From: Chryseobacterium sp.
Lineage (GTDB): Bacteria; Bacteroidota; Bacteroidia; Flavobacteriales; Weeksellaceae
DNA: 19,966 bases
NCBI GenBank assembly: GCA_003248755.1
Contig: QFQW01000067.1
Location: 1-19,966 of the forward strand
Direction of reading: 5' to 3'
Shown in pieces: positions 13,544 to 19,966 of the stretch. The translations under genes and the position numbers were made by a program. The notes beneath the pieces are model-generated. The model had not been told where the DNA came from. It saw only the letters and a program-made list of their open reading frames with translations, and ran no database searches. Every line of letters starts with the position of its first letter. Position 1 is the stretch's first letter.

Positions 13544-15841
13544 ATGTCTCTAAGAAAATTCATTTTAATTCTGCCCGTTTTATTTGCTTCATTATTCAAT
13601 TCTCAGAAATTACAAAACTTAGTCAAATTCGTTAATCCAATTATCGGGACCGAGAAAATGGGACATACGTTTCCCGGTGCAACTGTTCCTTTTGGAGCCG
13701 TTCAACTGAGCCCTGAAACTGATACGCTGTCTTATGAAATCAACGGAAAATACAATCCTGATGTTTATAAGTATTGTGCCGGTTATCGCTATGAAGACAA
13801 AACCATTGTCGGATTTTCGCACACCCATTTTAGCGGAACAGGGCATTCGGATTTGGGCGATTTTCTGATAATGCCGACTGTTGGAAAAGTAAAACTGAAT
13901 CCAGGAACTGCTCAAAACCCTGGAAGTGGATTCCGCTCCAGATTTTCTCATCAGAACGAAAAGGCAGAAGCAGGCTATTACAGAGTAAAATTGGATGATT
14001 CCAATATTCTAGCTGAATTAACGGCAACTACACGAGTTGGATTTCATCAATACACGTTTCCAAAATCAGATGAAGCACACATCATTTTTGATTTGATGTC
14101 CGGAATTTACAATTACGATGACAAAAATATCTGGACCTATGTAAGAATCGAAAACGACCATAGAATCACGGGTTACAGACAAACCAACGGCTGGGCAAGA
14201 ACCAGAACAGTTTATTTTGCAATGGAATTTTCGAAGCCTTTCAAATCTTACGGACAGAAAATTTTTGATTCAAAGCAAGCTTATAGAGGGTTTTGGAGAA
14301 AATGGAATCAGGATGATAATTTCCCTGAGATTGCCGGAAAGAAAATCAGAATGCACTTCGATTTTGATACTCTGAACAATGAAAAAATTCAAGTCAAATT
14401 TGCGATTTCGCCAGTCAGTCAGGTCAATGCTTTGGAAAATTTACAGAAAGAAACTCCGGACTGGAATTTTGAAAACGTGAAAAATCAGGCTCAAAACGAT
14501 TGGAATAAGGAGTTGAATAAAATCATTGTTAACACATTATCTGAAGATGACAATGTGAATTTTTACACGGCGGTGTATCATACTTTTATCAATCCAACAA
14601 CATATATGGATAGCAATGGTGAATATAAAGGTCTTGACCAGAATATTCATCAGGCAAAAGATTTTACAAACTACACCACATTTTCGCTTTGGGACACTTA
14701 CCGCGCTTTGCATCCGTTTTTCAATATCATCCAGCCAAAACGAAATAATGATATGGTTAAATCAATGTTGGCACATTATGACCAGTTCAGCCTGAAAATG
14801 TTACCTGTTTGGTCGCATTACGCCAATGAAAACTGGTGTATGAGCGGTTATCATTCGGTTTCTTTGATTGCGGATGCAATTGTAAAAGGCACTTACACCG
14901 GAAATCCTGAGGAAGCTTTAAAGGCTTGTATCACCACTTCCAACAAACGAAGTTACGAAGGCATCGGCGAATACATCGACAAAGGTTATATCTCTGCGGA
15001 GAAAAACGGAACATCGGTTTCCAACACTTTGGAATACGCTTACGACGATTGGGCGATTGCACAAATTGCTAAGAAATTAGGCAAAACCGATATCTATAAT
15101 GAATATCTGAAACGTTCTGAAAACTGGAAAAATGTCTTTGATAAATCAATCGGTTTTATGAGACCGAGATTATCAGACGGAAGTTTCAAAAAAGAATTTG
15201 ATTTGCTGAGCACGCACGGACAAGGCTTTATTGAAGGAAATTCCTGGAATTACAGTTTTTTCGTTCCGCATAATCCTGAGGAATTGATGAAAGCGATGGG
15301 CGGAAAAAAGAAATTCGGGGAAAATCTTGACCAGTTATTCACAATGCATTTGCCAGATGAATTTTTCGCTGATACAGAAGACATTACAAGAGAAGGAATC
15401 ATCGGCGGTTATGTTCACGGAAACGAACCTGCACATCATGTCGCTTATCTTTATAATTTTGCCGGACAACCTTGGAAAACCCAGGCTCAAATCAGAAAAA
15501 TCCTGACGATGCAATACAAAGCAAAACCTGACGGACTGGGCGGAAATGATGATTGCGGGCAAATGAGTGCATGGTATATTTTCAGCAGTTTGGGTTTCTA
15601 CCCTGTTTCACCAGGTTCCGATGAATACTCGATTGGAAGTCCGAGTGTGAAGAATGCAACATTGAATCTTGAAAATGGAAAATCATTTGAAATCGAAGCT
15701 AAAAATCAGTCTGATAAAAATGTTTACATCGAAAAAATAGAACTGAATGGAAAAGTCATAAAAGATTTCACTATCAAACATCAGGATATTATGAATGGCG
15801 GAAAGCTGACTTTTTATATGACCAACAAACCTAAGAAATAA
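13544..15841 (+). CDS. Secreted GH92 family alpha-mannosidase
   Basis: This 765-residue glycoside hydrolase family 92 protein trims alpha-mannose residues, typically alpha-1,2, from N-glycans or yeast mannan by a calcium-dependent inverting mechanism. A signal peptide (about 1-20) ends near FNSQK, so it acts in the periplasm or outside. GH92 landmarks occur in order: VNPIIGT and GHTFPGATVPFGAVQLSP near the N-terminus, FSHTHFSGTGHSDLGD (about 91-106), EGNSWNYSFFVPHN, GYVHGNEPAHH, and the catalytic region GGNDDCGQMSAW (about 666-677). Length is normal. No SusC/SusD genes or other glycosidases are adjacent, so it is not in an obvious polysaccharide utilisation locus. It is followed by an independent promoter for the flippase. 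Confidence 0.93.
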   Translation: MSLRKFILILPVLFASLFNSQKLQNLVKFVNPIIGTEKMGHTFPGATVPFGAVQLSPETDTLSYEINGKYNPDVYKYCAGYRYEDKTIVGFSHTHFSGTGHSDLGDFLIMPTVGKVKLNPGTAQNPGSGFRSRFSHQNEKAEAGYYRVKLDDSNILAELTATTRVGFHQYTFPKSDEAHIIFDLMSGIYNYDDKNIWTYVRIENDHRITGYRQTNGWARTRTVYFAMEFSKPFKSYGQKIFDSKQAYRGFWRKWNQDDNFPEIAGKKIRMHFDFDTLNNEKIQVKFAISPVSQVNALENLQKETPDWNFENVKNQAQNDWNKELNKIIVNTLSEDDNVNFYTAVYHTFINPTTYMDSNGEYKGLDQNIHQAKDFTNYTTFSLWDTYRALHPFFNIIQPKRNNDMVKSMLAHYDQFSLKMLPVWSHYANENWCMSGYHSVSLIADAIVKGTYTGNPEEALKACITTSNKRSYEGIGEYIDKGYISAEKNGTSVSNTLEYAYDDWAIAQIAKKLGKTDIYNEYLKRSENWKNVFDKSIGFMRPRLSDGSFKKEFDLLSTHGQGFIEGNSWNYSFFVPHNPEELMKAMGGKKKFGENLDQLFTMHLPDEFFADTEDITREGIIGGYVHGNEPAHHVAYLYNFAGQPWKTQAQIRKILTMQYKAKPDGLGGNDDCGQMSAWYIFSSLGFYPVSPGSDEYSIGSPSVKNATLNLENGKSFEIEAKNQSDKNVYIEKIELNGKVIKDFTIKHQDIMNGGKLTFYMTNKPKK

Positions 15842-15843
15842 AA

Positions 15844-15872
15844 TTGAATTTTGCCAGAATCCATTAATTTTG
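15844..15872 (+). promoter_or_regulatory. Promoter of the flippase gene
   Basis: TTG (15844-15846) is followed after 18 nt by TAATTTTG (15865-15872), a good match to the Bacteroidota promoter. It lies 25 nt before the ATG at 15898. Confidence 0.65.
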
Positions 15873-15897
15873 CAAAAATTTTCGAACTGAAATCAAA

Positions 15898-17355
15898 ATG
15901 AAGAAACTTCTCGGACAAACTGCACTTTATGGATTAACGACTGTGATTATCAGACTTTTCCCATTCGTTATTAATCCAATTATCACGAGAACTTTTGGAC
16001 CAACGGCCTACTCTCCTTTTGCAGATTTTTATTCTGTAGCAGGTGTTATTGCTGTTCTTTTGACGCATGGAATGGAAACTACTTTTTTCCGGTTTGCTCT
16101 GGACGAAAAAGATGACAGGAAATTGATTTCGACTTCATTTTTTAGTGTTTTAGCGGTGACTTTGGTTTATTTATTTTTTACCCTGCTTTACAGACAGCCT
16201 CTGGCGAATGCCTTTAAAACACCTGACCAGGTAGATTTGCTGGCCATTTTAACAGTGACTCTGGCTTTAGATGCTTTTTGTGCAATGCCTTTTGTAATGC
16301 TGAGAAAAAATGAAAGACCATTAAAATATGCAGGAATCAGAATTACAAACGGAATTATCAATTTTCTATTGGTTGTATTTTTCATCATCATTCTTCCAAA
16401 ATACCCTAATGGACTTTTTGGTTTAAAATACAGTTCGAAATTCGGAATCGGGTATGTTTTTGTTGCGAATCTTGTTGCGAGTTCTATTACATTCTTGATG
16501 TTATCCAAAGAGCTTTTCATAGCAAGAATCAAATATTTCTCATGGGAACTTTGGAAAAAAATGATCAAATATTCCTGGCCAATTACTATTGCAGGTTTAG
16601 CCGGAATCATTAACGAAACTTTTGACCGACAATTCCTCAAGTTCCTTTTACCGGAAGAAATCGGTAGACACGAATTGGGCGTTTATGGTGGCGTTGCGAA
16701 GGTTGTGACTTTTGTTATTTTGTTCAGACAAGCTTATTCTTTAGGAATCGAACCTTTCTTTTTTAGCAATTCGAAGAAAGAAAACGCAAAGGAAATGTAC
16801 GTGAAATTAATGGATATTTTCATTGCTATCAATTGCCTGATTGTCTTATTTTTATCCATCAATCTTGATTGGATTGCGAAAGTTTACATCAACAACCCGG
16901 AATATTATGAAGGTATTGGAATCCTTCCGATTTTGTTTTTTGCCAGTTTGTTTCTGGGAATCTATCTCAACCTTTCGATTTGGTATAAGTTGACGGACAA
17001 GACTATTATCGGAGCATACATTTCAGCAATTGGGGTTATTATTACAATTCTAATTAATTTCTACTTTATTCCTAAATATGGATACTGGGCATCCACTTGG
17101 GCAACGATTGCGAGTTACTTCTCCATGATGGCCATATCTTATGTTTGGGGACATTTCAAATATCCAATTCCTTACAATATTTACAAGAATCTGATCGTCA
17201 TTCTTATTACAATGCTGGTATCTCTTGTATGTTATCAATATTTAAAAGAAAACATTTGGTTGGGTAATGTTATATTTCTATTTTTGGCAACCATTTTGTT
17301 AAAGACTGAAAAATTAATTCCTCAGAAAATTCTTAATAAAATTGGAAGAAAATAA
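15898..17355 (+). CDS. Polysaccharide flippase (Wzx/MATE-like, MOP superfamily)
   Basis: This 485-residue protein is almost entirely hydrophobic, with about 14 predicted transmembrane helices. The N-terminal pattern (GQTALYGLTTVIIRLFPFVI, then ITRTFGPTAYSPFADFYSVA) is typical of the polysaccharide-transport branch of the MOP exporter superfamily. These proteins move lipid-linked sugars across the inner membrane. Charged residues sit in short loops, for example FDRQFLKFLLPEEIGRHELG. The following gene is a sugar-phosphate nucleotidyltransferase, which supports a role in surface glycan or LPS assembly. The cargo cannot be predicted. Confidence 0.87.
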   Translation: MKKLLGQTALYGLTTVIIRLFPFVINPIITRTFGPTAYSPFADFYSVAGVIAVLLTHGMETTFFRFALDEKDDRKLISTSFFSVLAVTLVYLFFTLLYRQPLANAFKTPDQVDLLAILTVTLALDAFCAMPFVMLRKNERPLKYAGIRITNGIINFLLVVFFIIILPKYPNGLFGLKYSSKFGIGYVFVANLVASSITFLMLSKELFIARIKYFSWELWKKMIKYSWPITIAGLAGIINETFDRQFLKFLLPEEIGRHELGVYGGVAKVVTFVILFRQAYSLGIEPFFFSNSKKENAKEMYVKLMDIFIAINCLIVLFLSINLDWIAKVYINNPEYYEGIGILPILFFASLFLGIYLNLSIWYKLTDKTIIGAYISAIGVIITILINFYFIPKYGYWASTWATIASYFSMMAISYVWGHFKYPIPYNIYKNLIVILITMLVSLVCYQYLKENIWLGNVIFLFLATILLKTEKLIPQKILNKIGRK

Positions 17356-17367
17356 TAACTCAAACCA

Positions 17368-17387
17368 GCTATTAACTTATTAATAGC
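17368..17387. other. Perfect hairpin between flippase and nucleotidyltransferase
   Basis: GCTATTAA (17368-17375) and TTAATAGC (17380-17387) enclose the tetraloop CTTA. No T run follows on the plus strand. It lies 21 nt before the nucleotidyltransferase start, so it could be a weak terminator, an mRNA processing or stability element, or a protein-binding palindrome. Confidence 0.5.
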
Positions 17388-17408
17388 AATTAACTTAACA
17401 AGAAATCT

Positions 17409-18428
17409 ATGAAAATAATAGTTCCAATGGCAGGTCGCGGTTCACGACTAAGACCACATACATTGACAGTTCCAAAACCACTCATTCCAATTGCAGGGAA
17501 ACCAATTGTACAAAGATTGGTAGAAGACATTGCAAAAGTAGCCAATGAACCTATCGAAGAGATCGCTTTCATCATTGGCGATTTTGGACCAGAAGTAGAA
17601 GCGTCATTGATAAAAGTAGCTGAAAATCTTGGAGCAAAAGGAAGTATTTATACCCAAAATGAACCGCTTGGAACCGCTCATGCAATCAATTGTGCAAGAG
17701 AAAGTATGAGTGGGCCTGTAATCATTGCTTTTGCTGATACATTGTTCCGCGCAGATTTCCATTTAGACACCAATGCAGACGGTGTAATCTGGGTAAAAAA
17801 AGTAGAAGATCCTTCTGCTTTTGGTGTTGTCAAATTGGATGATTATGGTTTTATAACCGATTTTGTGGAGAAACCAAAAGAATATGTTTCTGATTTGGCA
17901 ATTATCGGAATTTACTACTTTAATTCCGCCGAGAAATTAATGGCAGAAATCGACTATATAATGGACAATGATATTACTGAAGGTGGAGAATATCAATTAA
18001 CGACAGCTTTGGAGAACCTTCGATCAAAAGGCGCCAAATTTTCTCTTGGAAAAGTGGATGACTGGATGGATTGTGGCAATAAAAATGCAACAGTTGAAAC
18101 CAACAGCAAAATCCTGGAATATGAGAAAGAATGCATGTCAAAATATCCAGACTCTGCCGTTATCGAAAATTGTATGATCATACCACCTTGCTTCATTGGT
18201 GAAAATGTAAAATTAACCAATTCCAGAATAGGACCTAATGTTTCTCTTGGGAAAAACACCGTTGTTATCAACTCCAATATTGACAATTCCCTAATTCAGG
18301 AAAACACCATCATCGATCACGGAAACTTGAGCAATTCTATGATTGGAAATTCTGCAAAATATTTCGGCGTAGCAAGAGAAATCTCCTTGGGAGATTATTC
18401 TGTTCTTGATTTCCTTTCAAAAGATTAA
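17409..18428 (+). CDS. Sugar-phosphate nucleotidyltransferase with left-handed beta-helix tail
   Basis: This 339-residue protein has an N-terminal nucleotidyltransferase domain (about 1-235). It carries the signature G9-R-G-S-R-L-R-P16-x-T18, followed by PKPLIPIAGKPI, and an acidic metal site in AFADTLF. Such enzymes make NDP-sugars from sugar-1-phosphate and NTP. Residues ~250-330 show hexapeptide-like periodicity (VIENCMI, FIGENVKL, RIGPNVSLG, VINSNI), a left-handed beta-helix used for oligomerisation or regulation. It resembles the RmlA/GlmU-like group, but sugar and base specificity are not evident. It follows the flippase by 53 nt, with a hairpin in the gap. Confidence 0.87.
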   Translation: MKIIVPMAGRGSRLRPHTLTVPKPLIPIAGKPIVQRLVEDIAKVANEPIEEIAFIIGDFGPEVEASLIKVAENLGAKGSIYTQNEPLGTAHAINCARESMSGPVIIAFADTLFRADFHLDTNADGVIWVKKVEDPSAFGVVKLDDYGFITDFVEKPKEYVSDLAIIGIYYFNSAEKLMAEIDYIMDNDITEGGEYQLTTALENLRSKGAKFSLGKVDDWMDCGNKNATVETNSKILEYEKECMSKYPDSAVIENCMIIPPCFIGENVKLTNSRIGPNVSLGKNTVVINSNIDNSLIQENTIIDHGNLSNSMIGNSAKYFGVAREISLGDYSVLDFLSKD

Positions 18429-18448
18429 TTTTAATTTAATAACATATT

Positions 18449-18487
18449 AGCTTTGTCAGAGTTTTGGGCTTTGACAAAGTTTTTTTT
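18449..18487 (+). terminator. Intrinsic terminator after the nucleotidyltransferase
   Basis: CTTTGTCA (18451-18458) pairs perfectly with TGACAAAG (18472-18479), extendable by a G-U and an A-T pair, with a 13-nt loop. An eight-T run (18480-18487) follows. Confidence 0.85.
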
Positions 18488-18512
18488 AGATAGACGTCTG
18501 AAAATATTAGTT

Positions 18513-18520
18513 TATTTTTG
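18513..18520 (+). promoter_or_regulatory. -7 promoter element of the DUF4292 gene
   Basis: TATTTTTG matches TAnnTTTG, 35 nt before the ATG and just after the upstream terminator. The -33 box is unclear. Confidence 0.45.
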
Positions 18521-18555
18521 GCGTTAATATTGTTAGACTTATTTTAAAAAAGTTT

Positions 18556-19356
18556 ATGAAATCATTCATTTTAATTATACTCTCAGCACTAGTCATCACT
18601 TCTTGTAGTGTTCAGAAAAAGACAGCAGAAGAAAACCCGGTAAGTACGACCAAACCTGTTGAAAATAATGATCAGTTTTTCTCATCAATCGAGAAAAAAT
18701 CCACTTTTGATGCTGTAAAAATCAATAGTAAAATTGATGCAAGAACAGGCTCTTTTATTCCAACATTGGATGCTGTAATTTATATTGAAAATGGGCAAAA
18801 AATCTGGATGAATCTTATTGCGGTCATTCTGCAGGCCGCAAGAGGTGTTGCAACTCCGGAAGGAATAAAAGGTTACTACAAATTAGACAAAACTTATATT
18901 GATTCTGACTTTGGATATTTGAACAAACTTTTAAATGTAAATTTCATCGATTATAATTCTCTTCAAAACTTACTTTTAGGGAAAACTTTCATTCCTGTTT
19001 CTGATGAAAATTATAAACTTACCCAGAATGCACAGGGTTTTAATTTACTTTCAAAAGAAACTCAAAAAATTACGGAAAACGGAAAAACCACAGAATATAA
19101 TATTTCTCTGAATTACGATAAAGACCTAAACCTAAATCATGTTTTATTGACCAATACTTTGAGTAATGACCAACTGGAAATCACTTATTCCAACAGGGAA
19201 ATCCTCAATAATGAGAGCTTTCCGAAAAGTGTTAAAATAATTATAAAAGCAAAGAAAACGGACGAAATATTAATTGAAAATACGAAATTTGATTTTTCCC
19301 GAATGGAAACTACTTATTCCGTTCCTGCCAATTACAAAAAGACAGAGATTAAATGA
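18556..19356 (+). CDS. DUF4292 family lipoprotein
   Basis: This 266-residue protein has a lipoprotein signal peptide: Lys, a hydrophobic run, then the lipobox ITSC with Cys17, followed by a polar linker (about 18-45). The rest is beta-rich and contains ENGQKIWMNLIAVILQAARG and the end pattern FSRMETTYSVPANYKKTEIK, which I recognise as DUF4292 of Bacteroidota. The fold is probably LolA/LolB-like, by general resemblance. It overlaps the next gene by 4 bp (ATGA), which suggests translational coupling. The pairing with an EnvC-like protein points to envelope maintenance, but no biochemical role is known to me. Confidence 0.8.
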   Translation: MKSFILIILSALVITSCSVQKKTAEENPVSTTKPVENNDQFFSSIEKKSTFDAVKINSKIDARTGSFIPTLDAVIYIENGQKIWMNLIAVILQAARGVATPEGIKGYYKLDKTYIDSDFGYLNKLLNVNFIDYNSLQNLLLGKTFIPVSDENYKLTQNAQGFNLLSKETQKITENGKTTEYNISLNYDKDLNLNHVLLTNTLSNDQLEITYSNREILNNESFPKSVKIIIKAKKTDEILIENTKFDFSRMETTYSVPANYKKTEIK

Positions 19357-19966
19357 TTAAGAAATTAAGTTTTTTTATAAGTATTTTAGTATTCGGAAGC
19401 GCTTTTGCACAGAAAGATAAAGAACAACTGCAAAAACAGAATGCAGATCTCAAAAAGCAAATTTCTTCTCTCAATGCAACGTTGAACCAAACCAAACAAG
19501 AATCTAAGCTTTCAATAGCATACCTCAATGCTGTAAATCAAAAACTTAGCCTAAGAGAAAAGGTTTACAATAACACTCAAAAAGAAAAAAGGTTTATTGA
19601 AGATGATATTTATAAACGTCAGCTGGAAATCAATAAAAATAATCGTGAGTTAGAAGTTCTCAGAAAAAACTATGCTGAGATTCTTGTAAAAGCGTACAAA
19701 ACAAAAGGAGTACAGAACAAGGTAACTTTCATTTTATCTTCCAAAAATCTAGGTGAAGGACTTAAAAGAATAGAATACCTGAAAAGATACTCCGAATACC
19801 AAGATAAAAAAGCCGCAGAAATTTCTAATAAGGCTAATGAAATCAAAAAAAATATAACGCTCAAGAAAAAATCGGTAACCGAGAAAGACAATCTTCTACT
19901 GTCTCAGAAAAAAGACCTTGCAGTTATCGAGATTGAAAGGCAGCAAAAGCAGGATTTGTTGAATGA
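19353..19966 (+). CDS. EnvC-like coiled-coil protein, probable M23 peptidase family, 3' partial
   Basis: The frame stays open from ATG 19353 to the window end (204 codons). A signal peptide (about 1-20) ends SAFA before QKDK. Everything after it is predicted coiled coil rich in Lys, Glu, Gln and Asn, with a gap around VKAYKTKGVQNKVTFILSSK. That pattern, with LSSKNLGEGLKRIEYLKRYS, is typical of the N-terminal half of EnvC-type murein hydrolase activators, whose C-terminus is a LytM/M23 domain. That domain would lie beyond the window, so it is inferred. The gene overlaps the DUF4292 stop codon and is probably in the same operon. Confidence 0.82.
   Translation, partial: MIKKLSFFISILVFGSAFAQKDKEQLQKQNADLKKQISSLNATLNQTKQESKLSIAYLNAVNQKLSLREKVYNNTQKEKRFIEDDIYKRQLEINKNNRELEVLRKNYAEILVKAYKTKGVQNKVTFILSSKNLGEGLKRIEYLKRYSEYQDKKAAEISNKANEIKKNITLKKKSVTEKDNLLLSQKKDLAVIEIERQQKQDLLN

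Overview
The window looks like chromosome from a member of the Bacteroidota, most likely a Chryseobacterium-like flavobacterium (Weeksellaceae). The DNA is AT-rich. Start codons sit behind A-rich stretches instead of clear Shine-Dalgarno sites. Several -7 boxes match the Bacteroidota consensus TAnnTTTG. Many protein families have a flavobacterial look: a DHBP synthase with a decayed GTP cyclohydrolase II domain, a dihydroorotase with a DDQVHF motif, a GH92 mannosidase and a DUF4292 lipoprotein. The genus is inferred from general resemblance, not from a search.

Layout. (1) 1-3585, plus strand: the 3' part of an LTA-synthase-like sulfatase-fold membrane enzyme, a TauE/SafE permease and a PAP2 phosphatase. 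(2) 3586-4111: a terminator, tRNA-Cys on the minus strand with its own promoter and terminator, and a large repeat hairpin. (3) 4112-8226: ribB (+) converges on an M1 metallopeptidase (-) at a shared palindromic terminator; behind the peptidase lies a 2,4-dienoyl-CoA reductase-like SDR (-). (4) 8227-11791: repeat remnants, a second SDR with an AraC regulator, then a divergent HxlR regulator / azoreductase pair with a palindromic candidate operator. (5) 11792-15841: a repeat hairpin, dihydroorotase pyrC (-), a second inverted repeat and a secreted GH92 mannosidase (+). (6) 15842-19966: envelope genes, namely a polysaccharide flippase, a sugar-phosphate nucleotidyltransferase, a DUF4292 lipoprotein and the start of an EnvC-like coiled-coil protein. 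No phage, IS transposase, CRISPR or toxin-antitoxin genes were seen.

The most unusual signal is a recurring 57-90 nt leader directly upstream of the start codons of three unrelated genes: PAP2 phosphatase, dienoyl-CoA reductase and azoreductase. It begins ATGAAATCGC and ends in a block close to AAAACAATAAACAT followed by the gene's ATG. At least its last 17 codons are open and in frame with the gene, and they encode a shared peptide close to HMTLKNNKHLRMK. Synonymous codons vary between copies (Thr ACC/ACT/ACA; Leu CTC/CTA/TTA), which suggests the peptide is translated. A -7-like box lies 25-29 nt upstream of the leader ATG in each copy. This looks like a mobile or dispersed 5'-leader/promoter cassette of unknown function.

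Other points: several families of flavobacterial intergenic repeats (GTCATTCTGA-type, CACATAG inverted repeat, GGCTAAAGCC); a RibB whose C-terminal GTP cyclohydrolase II-like domain lacks the zinc cysteines; and a cysteine-rich HxlR regulator paired with an azoreductase, as in the quinone-sensing YodB-AzoR1 system of Bacillus.
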